A DNA stretch of 64,000 nucleotides from Cololabis saira. Taxonomy: Eukaryota > Chordata > Actinopteri > Beloniformes > Belonidae. Position numbers and translations under genes: made by a program. Below the pieces are notes generated by a model. That model saw only the letters and a list, made by a program, of their open reading frames with translations. It made no database searches and had not been told where the DNA came from. Shown here piece by piece: positions 10,505-23,249 of this stretch (positions are counted from its first letter, which is position 1; every line of letters starts with the position of its first letter). The stretch is taken from contig NC_084592.1 in the NCBI RefSeq assembly GCF_033807715.1, positions 1,956,001-2,020,000 of the forward strand, read 5' to 3'.

Positions 10505-10831
10505 GTGGAGAAAATGTTCCACCGCTTTCATGTCACTCCAGAAGATCGGAATTTCATGAGGTTCCTGTGGTGGAAGAATGGGAACACAACAACTGAGCGC
10601 AAAGAATACCGCATGAAAGTGCACATATTTGGAGCGGCATCATCACCAGGATGCGTGAATTACGGCCTGAAATACCTTGCCCCCAAATATGAGACTGAGT
10701 ACCCCATGGCAGCAAGCTTCATCCGGCGAAACTTTTATGTGGATGATGGTCTTGTGAGTCTGGATACCGTTGAAAAGGCCAAGCAACTTGAAGCAAGAGA
10801 AGTCTGTCAGAAGGGACAACTGTGACTGCAC
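10505..10831 (+). pseudogene. BEL/Pao reverse transcriptase fragment
   Basis: Encodes CDVEKMFHRFHV-type and RFLWW-type strings around 10500-10570 and NFYVDDGLVS at about 10731-10760; YVDD is the RT motif C with both catalytic aspartates, in the Pao form. The frame breaks before it (10480-10505) and ends with a stop at about 10823. It lies between the gag remnant and the following RNase H/peptidase-like region. Confidence 0.8.
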
Positions 10832-10903
10832 AAGTTTGTTTGCAACAACAGAGCCGTCTGGGAGACCATTCCAGAGAGTGAACGTGCTCCAGAAGTCAAG
10901 GAC

Positions 10904-11644
10904 GTGGACTTAAACTATACAGAGATACCAAACCAGAGAGTGCTAGGGATGAAGTGGAAGATTGAGATGGATGTCTTCTCATTCAATGTGGTCCAACAAG
11001 AAAGAACAGCCACTCGACGGGGCATCTTATCCACAGTCGCCAGCATATATGATCCTCTAGGATTTTTGGCCCCCTACATCTTGACTGGGAAAATAATCTT
11101 GCAAGAAATGTGCAAGCAAGGTGTAGGCTGGGATGAGCCTGTCCCGCCAGAACTAAGGCCAAAGTGGGAGACATGGCTCAATGACCTGAACAATCTTCAA
11201 ACCACTATAATACCAAGGTGCTTTGTTCCCAACAATCTTGGCACGATCCAGAATATTGAGCTGGATCACTTTTCTGATGCCAGTAACGATGGATACAGGC
11301 AGTGCTCGTATACCAGGATCGTGGCTGAAGAACAAGTGCATTGCACATTAGTTATGGCCAAGGCTAGGGTAGCAACCATGAAGATTGTCAGTATCCCACG
11401 TCTAGAGCTCACCGCTGCCACAATCTCTGCAGCCATAAGCAAGATACTCAGAGAAGAGTTAGACTTGAAAATTGATTACTTTTTCAAGTACTTTTGGACG
11501 GATTCACAAGTGGTACTGGGGTACATAAAGAATGAGGCCCGGCGCTTTCACGAGACACCACTGACCCCAATCGATGGTTTTACATTGAAACAACTCAAAA
11601 CCCCTCAGATCATGCATCTAGAGGACTCAATGTGCCAGATCTAA
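10904..11644 (+). pseudogene. BEL/Pao pol: Pao-specific domain and RNase H
   Basis: An open frame of 246 codons with RRGILSTVASIYDPLGFLAP, the most conserved string of Pao elements (the Pao retrotransposon peptidase-type domain), followed by an RNase H-like region with DHFSDAS, PRLELTAA and WTDSQVVLGYI. The frame stops in 11642-11644, where the sequence of the original element would go on, and the RNase H to integrase linker follows in other frames at 11632-11841. It is a decayed copy, but long frames remain. Confidence 0.82.
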
Positions 11645-11890
11645 TGGCATCAGATTGGCTAAGAGGACCCAAGTTCTTATGGGAACAGGAAATTGTGACT
11701 AACCTAATGGCCCCAAAGCTTCTCATAGGTGACCTGGAGGTCAAAGTCTTGAAAACTGATGTTGTGCAAAAAGATGACCTCCTGAAAAGGTTGGCAAGGT
11801 TGCCTCAACGTCGTTGCTCGCATTCAGAGGCTGGCTCATAGGGACATATCTGGGCCTGTTACAATAGAGGAGCGAAAGAAAGCAGCTCTC

Positions 11891-12679
11891 GTGCTGATCA
11901 AGGCGGCACAAAAGGAAGTATTAGGAGAAGAGCTGAAACTGTTCGACCAATCACAAAAACTAAGGAGAACTCACCAAATGTATGAGCTTGACCCATTTCT
12001 TGAGAATGGAGTGCTCAGAGTTGGTGGCAGGTTAAGAAGGTCATCAGCGTCGCTGGAGTTCAAACATCCCGTAATACTCCTGAAAGAAGGCATCATAACG
12101 CACCTGATACTTGATTATTGCCATAAAAGAACACAGCACCAAGGCCGAGGGCAAACACTGAACGAACTCAGAGCCAACGGATACTGGATAATGGGTGCTA
12201 GTAAAGTTGTGGCCAAGCACATCACGAGTTGTGTGACATGTAGGAGGATGCGGGGTCAAACCGAAGAACAGAGCATGGCTGACTTACCTGTTGATCGCGT
12301 AGAGCCATCTCCTCCCTTCTCATATACAGGCATCGACTGTTTTGGCCCTTTCTACACAAAACAGGGCAGAAAAGAGTACAAGAGATATGGGTTGCTGTTA
12401 ACATGCCTAAGCTCACGGGCCATTCATATCGAGATGCTTGAGGACCTGAAAACCGATGCATTTCTAAATGCATTAAGATGCTTTATTGCAATAAGAGGAA
12501 CAGTCAGACAAATCAGGTCTGACCAAGGTACGAATTTCATAGGAGCAAAGAATGAATTGGTAAAGTGCTTGATGGAACTTGACAAGGAAAAGATTGCGAC
12601 CTATCTCGCAAGAAAGGAATGTGACTTTCTTATGAATTTTCCCGAAGCCAGTCATATGGGAGGCATATGGGAGCGTTAA
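11891..12679 (+). pseudogene. BEL/Pao integrase
   Basis: A 262-codon frame with the H2C2 zinc-binding module (CHKRTQHQG ... CVTCRRMRG), then the catalytic core: first aspartate in GIDCFGPF, second in SDQGTNFIGA, and the glutamate in HMGGIWER just before the stop at 12677. All three acidic residues are visible. Integrase inserts the DNA copy into the genome. The C-terminal half continues downstream after a one-frame change, so the polyprotein is broken at this point. Confidence 0.85.
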
Positions 12680-12698
12680 AATTCGGACGACCAGGAGC

Positions 12699-13258
12699 GT
12701 GATGAGATCTGTCCTTGCTCAGGCTAAAGGACGACCAGATGACTCCTCATTAAGAACGTTCTTCTACGAGGCCATGTCCATAGTCAACAGTCGCCCGCTG
12801 ACAACAAACACCTTCACTGATCCCAAAAGTGTTGAACCCTTAATACCCAATCACTTGCTTACTATGAAGCCTACTTTACCCCTACCACCTCCTGGAAAGA
12901 AGAACTGTATGCAAGAAAAAGATGGCGCAAAGTGCAGTATCTCTCAGAACAGTTCTGGACCAGGTGGCGCCGAGAATGCTTAACCAACATCAACCTTCGT
13001 CAGCAGTGGCATGCAACCAGACGAAATGTGCAGGTTGGAGATGTAGTCATTTTTAAGGATGAAAACACTCCGAGAAATGATTGGCCACTAGCTAGAGTTG
13101 TCGAGGCACAGGAAGATGATGATGGTCTCGTGCGAAAGGTGAAAATACAAGTAGGCCAAAATAAGTTAGGACCAAAGGGTGAGCACTTAATGCAACCTTC
13201 ATTCCTTGAGCGTCCAGTGCAGAAATTAGTGGTGTTAGTTGAACATTATTCAAATTAA
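12699..13258 (+). pseudogene. BEL/Pao integrase C-terminal region, frameshifted
   Basis: The first frame (12699-12983) has NSRPLTT and NHLLTMKP, the usual start of the integrase tail; the second (12932-13258) has RWRRECL, GDVVIFKDENTPRNDWPLAR and KLVVLVEH, the DUF5641-type C-terminus of Pao elements. A frameshift near 12890-12930 separates them. The end of coding sequence at 13258 sets the 3' side of the element. Confidence 0.82.
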
Positions 13259-14000
13259 CTCAGCATGAACATGAAAATTAAAGAGTCACTTAATATAACA
13301 GGCGTTGATGGAAATTATGGGTAATGGTTAAGTTTGAAGTTATTGGAAAATTACAAGTTTATTTCTTTGAATATGATGAAAGTAAACCTTTTGTAATTTT
13401 GGTGGCAGTGCAGCGAACGCACACATAAGCATTGTTTTCTGTGTGAATTGAATTGAATTATTTTACTTTAATATCCATTTATATTCTGATTATTGTGTGC
13501 ATACTTTGGGGAGAATTGGTTAACTAATCACGCCATCTGACCACGACATCACGTGGTCACATGATGCCTTTTGGTAGAGACGTGAGTTTTTTCATGGTCT
13601 GTTGGTGCATGCAAGCACAGACAAAGACAAAGAACTGAAATACGGAAGAAATGGACTTCTAGCAACTCCTAACATTCTGGTTAGAGGGGCACACGGTATG
13701 GACATTTGAGTGAAATATTCTTGTTTATATGTGTAAAATTTGTATTTTGAGAGCATTGATATTTTGTGTAATAAGTTTCAGTTAAGCAATTCATATTTGG
13801 GAACATGACGGTTTCACTGATGAATATTTGCCACTGTGTATTTTGTTTCAGTGTTTACGGTGGTCTTGGGCGTTTACAAGACATAAAATCCTGTAATAAA
13901 ACGTTTACAACCATCAGTCGGAGTGTTGCACTTTCATTAACCAGTTGGAAAAAGTTGGGAGCAGCTATACCTTGCACTTCTAGATGTGCATAATTAGCAT
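13259..14000 (+). mobile_element. Probable 3' UTR and LTR of the BEL/Pao element
   Basis: Sequence directly after the integrase end, with 'gtaataaaac' near 13890 as a possible polyadenylation region. No 5' LTR exists to pair it with, so LTR borders cannot be set; a region from about 13310 to 14000 is likely. Confidence 0.35.
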
Positions 14001-14820
14001 TAAATATTTCACACACGGAATATGACAAATTTCCTCAAAGTTTGTATTTCAAACAGTCCTCAATGATGTCAATTTGTTTTTAAGAAAAGAGGTAAAAGAA
14101 AGAAAAGAAATGTCTTTCCCACAGTGACAGTGGCTGGAAGAGTTCTCTTATAGCTCTTAATTTTTATTTTAAGTAAAATTTATTTTAAGGAAAATAGGAT
14201 TGAACTCAAAATCTTTATCTAAAATCATCACTGTCAAGCCGTTATACATTTTTTGTAAAATTATCTCTTTTTTTATTTGTACATTTTCGTATTGAGTGTT
14301 GCATGAATTAACATTAATAATAGCTATCATCTCCTCACAGGGACTGCGCTCCAGCTCTGTATGTAAATGACCACCCCACGCATATTCTGCCTACTTCTAG
14401 AAACTGCACAATTTTTGTCAGAGGGCAAAATTTAAAAGTCAAATGTAAATCAATAAAAAGGATTTGAGGCACATTTGTAGATCTCCGAGGATTTGAGGTG
14501 TTGGGGGAGGAGAAGTTTCCTACACTGGCAACATTGCTTATTTTAATTCCCACACTGTCCATGAGAGAGCTAGGCATTTATGTGCTGTGTTGCCTGCTGC
14601 ATTGGCATTGTGTGTCTGTCTTTTCTTATTACTGGTTTCAGGAAGCTGCAATATATGCAATCGCTCATTTACAATTAGTTGTTTGAGCAGTCCACATACA
14701 TTTTTGTCATTCATGGAGCATTTAACCTCATTTGTTTTTAATATGAATCTGAATAGGAAAGTTCAAAGTTTAAGCTATCTACACACATGCCTGGCCAGTA
14801 ATCACATTCTTACTGTAATC
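14001..14820. other. Intron sequence, no recognised content
   Basis: AT-rich. I recognise no gene, domain or repeat border. Confidence 0.4.
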
Positions 14821-14825
14821 TCATC

Positions 14826-15290
14826 CAGAGGTAGAGATTGAAGCCATTGATGTCAAGACAGGAAATGTCTTCATGATGCATCTAATGTTTATTAAAAAAG
14901 AATGCATCATGAATAGTTACTTTAAATCCCATTAAGGTGGAATAAAATGTGTTTTACATATTCTCATGAACTATTTTGAAATAAAAAGAGGAATGTTTCT
15001 GAAAACAAAATTAGTTCAACTTAATGAGCAACAGAAAATCCAGAAAAAAACATTCAGACAATGGCCCCCAATGATGAATTGCATGGTGAGTGTTTCAGGC
15101 TGCAGAAATCCAGGGAGGAGGAATTAAAGGAGAAGAACCACCATAGCGAGAGAACCCCATGCAAGGCATGTATCTCTAACAAGTTGAAGAAGTGTCTGAC
15201 ACTGAGAAATTTGACCAGTGGCTTCAAAAGGCTAGTCTGAAGGACAGCACAGAGGCATCAAACAGGCCTTAAGCGCAAGAGCAATAGATG
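14826..15290 (+). mobile_element. Fragment of a non-LTR retrotransposon
   Basis: Encodes EIEAIDVKTGNVFMMH at about 14830-14880 and, after a gap, MAPNDELHGECFRLQKS near 15061-15115, strings that recall the region after the RT domain of a fish non-LTR element. It has several stops. Clade not assigned. A Tc1 element follows at 15376. Confidence 0.4.
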
Positions 15291-15741
15291 TCACAGGTCT
15301 GTTCTTGTTAACCACACTAAACAAGAACCTCATCGTAGGACATGTAAAGGTGTCCCTGAGAAAATCCATAACATACAGTGGGGCAAAAAAGTTAGTTAGT
15401 CAGCCACCAATTGTGCAAGTTCTCCCACTTAAGAAGATGAGAGAGGCCTGCAATTTTCATCATAGATACACTTCAACTATGAGAGACAAAATGGGGGGAA
15501 AGAATCTAGGAAATCACTTTGTTCAATTTCTACCGAATCAAGTGGTAAATTCCTCGGTAAAATAAGTATTTGGTCACCTACAAACAAGCAAGATTTCTGG
15601 CTTTCACAGACCTGTAACTTCTTCTTTAAGAGGCTCGTCTTTCCTCCACTCATTACCTGTATTAATGGCAACTGTTTTAACTGGTTATAAGTATAAAAGA
15701 CACCTGTCCACAACCTCAAACAGTCACACTCCAAACTCCAC

Positions 15742-16870
<1,129 letters not shown>

Positions 16871-17254
16871 CAAAGTATTGAGAGGAACTTTTGTTATGGA
16901 CCAAATACTTACAGTATTTTCCACTATAATTTGCAAATACATTCTTTAAAAATCACACAGTGATTTTCTGTTGTTTTTTTTTTTTCATTTTGTCTCTCAT
17001 AGTTGAGATATACCTGGGATAAAAATTACACGCCTCGAAATGATCGTTTAGAGACCTCCAAAATGCTGGCTTGGTATGGATGATACAATTTTATCAAATG
17101 CTTTTGCATTTTAGGCCTGCGCTTGTCTTCCTGTGGATGGGGCCTAAGGAAAGAGAGCAAGATTTGTACCAATTGCTGAGATGGAAAGATTGACATGGGA
17201 GGAATACGCTGCAGGTTAGGTTGATTAAGGATAGGGATGGCAATATTGAATTCA

Positions 17255-17480
17255 ATTCACTATACTTTATTGTCCCACTTGGGTAAATTAGTCTTGGACT
17301 CGACAGCTGAGCCACAAATGCCTTGACAGTTACAGTCACAAAAACAATACATCACCGGGCACACCAGTTCAGCAACAATTACAAAGACACACATAGCCTA
17401 CATCAATTGAAGCATGCTAAATCACCATGATAAAAAACAATATAAACAAAAGATAAATAAATACAATGATTCCATGTCCT
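17255..17480 (-). mobile_element. LINE 3'-end-like fragment
   Basis: Contains 'ctttattgtcccacttgggt', the reverse of a common fish LINE tail (…aagggacaataaag). Related short pieces occur at 21010-21130 and 35375-35400. No coding sequence. Confidence 0.4.
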
Positions 17481-18214
17481 TGCGCTGAGTTTGATGGAGG
17501 TTGGCACAAATTGAACAGTGAAAGAATGCTTAAAGAACAGAGAAATAATGTGCTAGTGCTGATTTTTAGGAACAATTATGTTCAGACCTGTAGAAGCTAC
17601 AGAGGAATAACAGTGATACGACACATAATTAAGATTAAACAAAACAAAAGGTATTGAAGCTAGGTTAAGAAAAATGGTTATGATTGTGAGCAGAAACCAC
17701 CCTTTCTGATTCTGTATGGGCAGATAAAACCTCTTCGAGCTCAGGTCTCCTATCAGAGGCCTGGGAGGTCAAGGGTTCTACACAGTATCTTTGCTGTTTC
17801 TCGTCCTGCCCTCTTCCTGACCAAGATCTCTGCCACAATTCCCTGGTTCTACTGGAGCCACTCTTGCATTCTGAAGGCCACAGATTCAGGTGTTCCAATT
17901 ACTACTGGCATCACTGTTGCCTTCACTTACATCTTTTCTATCGTTTCCTTCAACCCTCGGTGTTCCTTCTTTATGATGCTCCGGTTGCTTGGGATCGCTA
18001 TGTACCTATATAATTACTGCTTTCTTTTGTTCTGTTTCAGGACTAGTCTCAGAGTTAATTGAGCACCAAAATATCTGGTTGGTTATTTATCACTAGTTTA
18101 TCAGAATGGATTTGAAAGTCCCACAGGGTATTTTACTATTTCATTCACTAGCAGTCCCAGGGCTATCTTAACTTTGGACTTTTCAACCCACACTCTGTAA
18201 AGATGTTCCCTACA
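17481..18214. other. Unclassified, probably old repeat
   Basis: The stretch 17690-18000 has the look of an old coding repeat on the minus strand (several short frames with Pro- and Arg-rich text), but I could not assign it to a family. Confidence 0.3.
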
Positions 18215-18710
18215 CACTGTAGTATTTAGTCAGACAACAGTTGTGCAAGTTAGGTATATCTCAACTATGAGAGACCAAATGAAAAAAAAAATCCAGAAAA
18301 TCACACGAAAAGTTAATCTAGATACTTTGTTAAATACCCTCTGTTGGCAATGACAGAGGTCAAAGGTTTTCTGTAAGTCTTCACAAGGTTTTCACACACT
18401 GTTGCTGGTATTTTGGCCCATTCTTCCATGCAGATCTCCTCGGCAGGAGGACAGCAGGGGGACACGTCTGGCACTGCAGGATCTGAGTCCCTGGTGGTGT
18501 AGTGTGTTACTGATGTTGCCTTTGTTACTCTGGTCCCAGCTCTCTGCAGTTCATTCACTAGGTCCCCGTGTGGTTCTGGGATCTTTACTCACCGTTCTTG
18601 TGATCATTTTTACCCTACGGGTTGAGATCTTACGTGGAGCCCCAGATCCAGGGAGATTATCAGTGTCTTGTATGTCTTCCATTTTCTAATAATTGCTCCC
18701 ACACTGCTTT
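18215..18710 (-). mobile_element. Second Tc1 copy, internally deleted
   Basis: Reverse orientation relative to the copy at 15.4 kb. It shares 'ctctcaactatgagag'-type 3' UTR words, 'tgacagaggtcaaaggtttt', 'cttccatgcagatctcctc', and ends in 'aataattgctcccacac', which corresponds to the region coding VGAIIRKW. The middle of the transposase is lost. Same family as the first copy. Confidence 0.8.
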
Positions 18711-18754
18711 CATATGACTTTTGTTGTGAAATGGCATTATACAAAAACACTTAA

Positions 18755-19092
18755 AGGAGCTTGAGGCCGGATTGTGGCAAGATTTATGAAAAAAATCCGT
18801 ATACATTTTAAGTTTTCTAGTAATAATGTCAGATGAAGCGTTCCAAACCCAAAAGAATGAGCCCTCTAGTGTATCTCTCCTTTGCCTTGAACAGGCTGTG
18901 TGCTGCAAAATGTGCTGCAATTTGGTCCCGAATTTCCCGCTGGGCTGCGGATGTGACGTCACATGACGCTGCATGTGCGTTCTCCCCGTTCTCCCGTGCC
19001 GGCTTCACTGTTGGCTGCAGTACCCCCAACGGCCGTCGTGGTGAAGGGTGGCGCCAGAGAGTCTCATTTCTTAAAAGGAGCCTCAAGCTCCT
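18755..19092 (-). mobile_element. TTAA MITE, copy A
   Basis: Ends AGGAGCTTGAGGC and GCCTCAAGCTCCT, flanked by TTAA at 18751-18754 and 19093-19096. Reverse orientation relative to copies at 22862 and 49506. It includes the palindrome TGACGTCA at 18954-18961. No coding capacity; mobilised by a TTAA-type transposase elsewhere. Confidence 0.9.
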
Positions 19093-19096
19093 TTAA

Positions 19097-19490
19097 TTGA
19101 ACTGGATTGAATTAAGTACCCCCTTGCAGCTCCCATAGGAATTAAGAGTTAAGAAGCAGATTGGTGGGGTTAATTAAATACACTTGATTAATTGATGATT
19201 CGCAAAAATGAGTACTGTACCCGTATTAAAGAAGACACTTTTGCTTTTTTTTTCTCTCCGTAGCAATCAAGTAGATGTTTATACAATACCACTGAGGAAA
19301 TACATCAGTATTGATATGTGAGAGGAAATTGTTGTTGTCTGTCAATCTGAGTAGTAAGGCCATTACCAAATGATTTGGATTTCTTCAGAGAACTTCACAA
19401 TCTTCACAGGAGTAGAAGTCACAGCAAATTCACCCAAAGATCAACAGAGTGATGCACCGGTGCTACATCTCAGGCTCTACATCTCAGTGA
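19097..19490. other. Intron sequence, no recognised content
   Basis: AT-rich, no repeat border or gene recognised. Confidence 0.4.
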
Positions 19491-19743
19491 AGAGGCTTAA
19501 ATTTGTGACAGTACCATTAGCAAAACACTAAAAACATTATGTTTGTTTGGATTTCCAGGGAAATCTTCTCTCTTAAAGAGTACATAGCAGCACAATTTAA
19601 GTTTGGAAAGTTGTCTTCTTCCGGCTCTCAGCGAAGGCGGACGCTTTTTCTGCTCCTGTCCCTTATCAATCTTCCCTGCCACTGCTTTTGTCCTGTCTTG
19701 TCTTCAGAGCCTCTCATTTTCACACCTCCGAAACTCTACAATC

Positions 19744-20216
19744 ATGGAATTGATTAACTGGTCTCTCAGCACAATTGACCAAATTTTTGCGACGAGAAGT
19801 CAGGGGGTAAGGGAGCCCTCTTGCCCTGATGGGACATTTTTTGCTGGATACACAATGGATTCCTACAAACACTGGAAACCGTTGTGCCTACAGATTCTGT
19901 CTGTTGAGGACGTTGAAGATGCCTTCATAATTGGATTTATGATAGCAGGATATCTTCTAATTGGAGTGGGGATTTTCCTGGCCTATCGACAAACGCGTAA
20001 GTCGTCGACAGCTGCTTTGGCCCTTTCTGAGCTGCCCGACGTTGCTGAAGGAATAAGCACGGGGATCAGCACTCAAACTTTAACGCTGGGAGAGCAAAGC
20101 CGCAAGCTGGATGCGATTCTTTTTTTTTTTTGGATGCGATTCTTGAACAAAATCGCAGGCTGGCGGCGGTCTTTGAGCTCATTGGCAAGATGGAGAAAAC
20201 CTTGGAGAAGCTGTAA
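19744..20216 (+). pseudogene. Small single-pass membrane protein ORF, frameshifted, probably mobile-element-borne
   Basis: ATG at 19744 opens MELINWSLSTIDQIFATRSQ, then an acidic linker and a hydrophobic segment FIIGFMIAGYLLIGVGIFLA at about residues 61-80, followed by the positive YRQTRKSS. This gives one membrane helix, with the N-terminus probably outside. After LGEQSRKLDAIL the frame is broken by a 23-bp insertion: a direct repeat of 'tggatgcgattct' (20108-20120, 20131-20143) around ten T. Beyond it, in the shifted frame, comes a short coiled-coil-like tail ending KMEKTLEKL and a stop at 20214-20216. I have the impression of seeing this ORF multiplied in fish genomes, which suggests a transposon or retroelement accessory gene; I cannot assign the family or function. 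The polyadenylation-like AATAAA at about 20619 could be its 3' end. Confidence 0.45.
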
Positions 20217-20660
20217 GCTCGGCTTGGCGGGAACTGATCACAAATTCGTCTGTTTGGAGTCGCCATGGAGGAATCAGAGACTTAACGGCAGACGGAAAAT
20301 TACTGGAGTCTGCCTTTCTTTCACAATAGTTGATTCTATAATCTGACCTTGACAGAGCAGCTTGGCCCGCTGCTCCAGTCACAATCTCCATGGTGGAATG
20401 TAAACAAGTGGCTCTGGCCCCACTAGCCCTCCCCCTCTCTCAAAACACCTGTGGACTTGTTTTCAGAACTGTACCGGGCCGTCTGATAACATCAAGGACA
20501 ATGGCTAAGGAGCAGCTCTGGGGCGAAGTTTTCACAGACTTACCGCTCACACACACACACACACTTACTGATAACCCCCCCCATGCAACGGGACAATAAT
20601 TCCCAAACATAGCAGCAAAATAAAACAATTTAAGTGGCTGCAATGGCCCAAGGTCCAGAC
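20217..20660 (+). other. Probable 3' UTR of the membrane-protein element
   Basis: GC-neutral, non-coding, with a short (CA)n at 20551-20564 and AATAAA near 20619. It follows the stop of the ORF at 19744. 20661-20987 shows nothing recognised. Confidence 0.3.
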
Positions 20661-20989
20661 TTCAAATAACTTAAATGTTGTGGCAGGACTTTAGGAGAGC
20701 AGTGCATAAACAAATACCTTCAGATTTAAATGAGCTGAAGCAACATCGTAATGTGTAAACAGAGATGTACAGAAAGACACCGTACAGAAAGAAAAACAGA
20801 AAATATAATAGGACTCTAGGCTGCTGCTGGTAAAGGTAGTTCTACAAGGAGTCAGTCATTGCTTGTTTTTTTTGTTCTGTTGAATGAATAATAGCACCAT
20901 ATCATTTGTGTTCTTTTTTAGTTCAGGTTTACGTAATTGTATGATTTGGTAAGGGACAGGTGTTTTCAATATTTTGTCTTGGGATGGTT

Positions 20990-21009
20990 AGATAGATAGA
21001 TAGATAGAT
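20990..21009 (+). repeat. (GATA)n microsatellite
   Basis: About five GATA units followed by 'ttattatattacccttgggt', a LINE-tail-like stretch to about 21130. 21131-21590 is AT-rich intron with nothing recognised. Confidence 0.85.
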
Positions 21010-21590
21010 TTATTATATTACCCTTGGGTAAATTTGGTTCACAGTGAGTGCCTCCTCATACAATATAAAACCATACACTCAACAACACAGGATAAGATAA
21101 AGTGACAACAGTGCTTATGGATATGGTTCTTGACCATATTCCTTGCAAAACCAGCTAATTGCAACCTCAAAGCTGAATTGTTATATCTTTTATCACCTTT
21201 ATATTTTTATAAAGCCTTTATTAAAGCTCAGGCCACATAGAGGTATGGACACCTTGTGTGTAATATAGAAAGAAGATTCTGAAGTTATTTAGTAAATCAA
21301 AATTGCTAAATCAGGTTAATAAAGGTTTTATTCTTGAGGTTTACTTATTCAGCTCAGTCTAAATATGAAAGATGACGCCTTACATTCAGTTTATGTCAAC
21401 AAAGAAACCTATTCATTTAATTCCAGAGCTGTAAGAGACATAAAATGTATGAATGTCCGAACAAAATCAAGTCACCTCTTAGTTTTAGTCATGCATTTTG
21501 AAAAAAAACATTCCTCTGCATGGCTTTGTAACTTTCTGGTTTATTGCTATAAATTTGGTGTAAATGATTTGCCTCCCCATTTGCCTGCAG

Positions 21591-21782
21591 GTCTCAGTTG
21601 TGTTGGGGAGGATGGCGAGTCAGCCAATATGACAGAGTGTCTGCGATGGGCTGGCCCCTTGCCCCCTCAAATCAGGCAATGCAGAGTTGCCTGTAAAGAT
21701 GACTGCATACTGACTGCATGGTCCAAGTTCTCTGAATGTGCTGGATGTGGCCATTCACAAACTCGAAAACGTGCACTAATAG
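21591..21782 (+). CDS. thsd7b: THSD7-family gene, fourth coding exon
   Basis: A 192-base exon with acceptor ttgcctgcag ending at 21590 and donor gtaagg at 21783. It is phase 1 on both sides, so it joins the exon ending at 2591. It encodes SCVGEDGESANMTECL, the end of a TSP1 repeat, then CRVACKDDCILTAWSKFSEC and GHSQTRKRALIG, the start of the next one with its W-S-K-F core and the T-R-K-R string. One cysteine spacing is tighter than usual (C-A-G-C-G). No frameshift or stop is present although the exon stands isolated between two 18-19 kb repeat-filled introns. Confidence 0.88.
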
Positions 21783-22857
21783 GTAAGGAGTTTACTTGTT
21801 AAATAGTGAGACCGTTTCATCTTTGCTACTGGAATAATTTGATTGTCCTGTCACAATACTTATCTAACAATCTCACTTTGCTTTTGTATGCTTTTATTGG
21901 CATGACTGTCAGAGACCTCTGGTATAAATTAAAGCAGGGGTTGTAGTTACGTATTTCCTGAAGGTACCATTTTCAAATACAGTCTAAAGCATATTGATCT
22001 AGTCAAGGTACCGGCACACAGTATTTGCACCTTCTTGTACAGCACTAATTACAACATATACGTCATGTGCTAAAGAGCTTCTTCACTTCAAGAAACCATG
22101 GTTTGATATACTGTAGCTTCTCTGTCATTCAATTTCTGTAACAGCAACTTTCCACTGCCCCTGTAGTGTCTGGTCTAAATTATATCTGTCACTTTAGTAA
22201 TCTCTAAATTTGGCGAATCTGGCAACCATGTGGTTAGATACTAAAATCCCAAGCCAGACTGGATACTATTTCTCTTCATGAATCTCTTATAGATGCCAGA
22301 GGAGTTGCAGTAAACATACCCTGTCTGCTAGCAAAACTGCGGCATGACATCAGCCCTAGCTCTCTCACTGATTTCTGAGACAAAAATGTTCATGAGGTTA
22401 TCAGTAATAACATCTTAGAATTCCAACTCTTTTTACACTAAATTGACTGATGGCTTGTATTTCTGTATTACTTTTCTATTGTAGTTATGCTTTGAAGTCT
22501 CATTGAGTCCTAGTACAGTGCTGTGCCACAAAGGGGGTGCTAGTGCAGTTATTAAAGAATTATTGTATTTCGATAATTATTAATAATTAAGAAATAATAT
22601 TACTTATCAAAATGAATTATCAAAATGAATCAATCAAAACGGGGCACCACCTGCCTTATCAGGAAAATAATAACTAAACAGCTAAATCAGTCTCAAGGTA
22701 ACTGTTGTTCCCTACGTGCCAACATGTTACCAGGGGTTACAGAATAACAGTGAAGGAAGGAGTCCGAGCACAGACCTTTGCAATCAGCAGCTGTGCCAAA
22801 TGTGTATAAAATAAACATAAAAAACTTCTCTCATTCAAATTAATCAGAATTTACGTG
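21783..22857. other. Intron sequence, no recognised content
   Basis: First kilobase of the 18.1-kb intron. I see no gene or repeat border. Confidence 0.4.
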
Positions 22858-22861
22858 TTAA

Positions 22862-23175
22862 AGGAGCATGAGGCTCCTTTTAAGAAATTAGACTCTCTAC
22901 CGCCACCCTTTGCCACGACGGCCGTCGGGGGTACTGCAGCCAACAGCGAAGCCGGCACGGGAGAACGGGGAGAACGCACATGCAGTGTCATTAGACGTCA
23001 CATCCGCAGGACAGCGCGGGAAATTCGGGCCCGGAATTGCAGCACATTTTGCAGCACACAGCCTGTTCAAGGCAACGGAGAGATACACTAGAGGAAACAT
23101 TCTTTTTGGTTTGGATACTTAAAACGTATACGAATTTTTTTCATAAATCCTGCCTCAATCCTGCCTCATGCTCCT
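22862..23175 (+). mobile_element. TTAA MITE, copy B
   Basis: Ends AGGAGCATGAGGC and GCCTCATGCTCCT, flanked by TTAA at 22858-22861 and 23176-23179. Compared with copy C it has lost about 20 bases before 'acttaaaacgtatacg' and carries a small duplication of 'cctgcctca' at its right end. The CRE-like site is degenerate here (TAGACGTCA at 22992-23000). Confidence 0.9.
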
Positions 23176-23249
23176 TTAAAAGATACTGAAACAACACTTG
23201 GGATAAATTCTGATGGCTAAACTACACATATCTCCCCATATCCAAACGC

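Noticed and set aside
9968..13258. Endogenous virus with an envelope gene
   Set aside because: Domain order and Pao-specific strings mark a BEL/Pao retrotransposon; no envelope frame or retroviral features are present.
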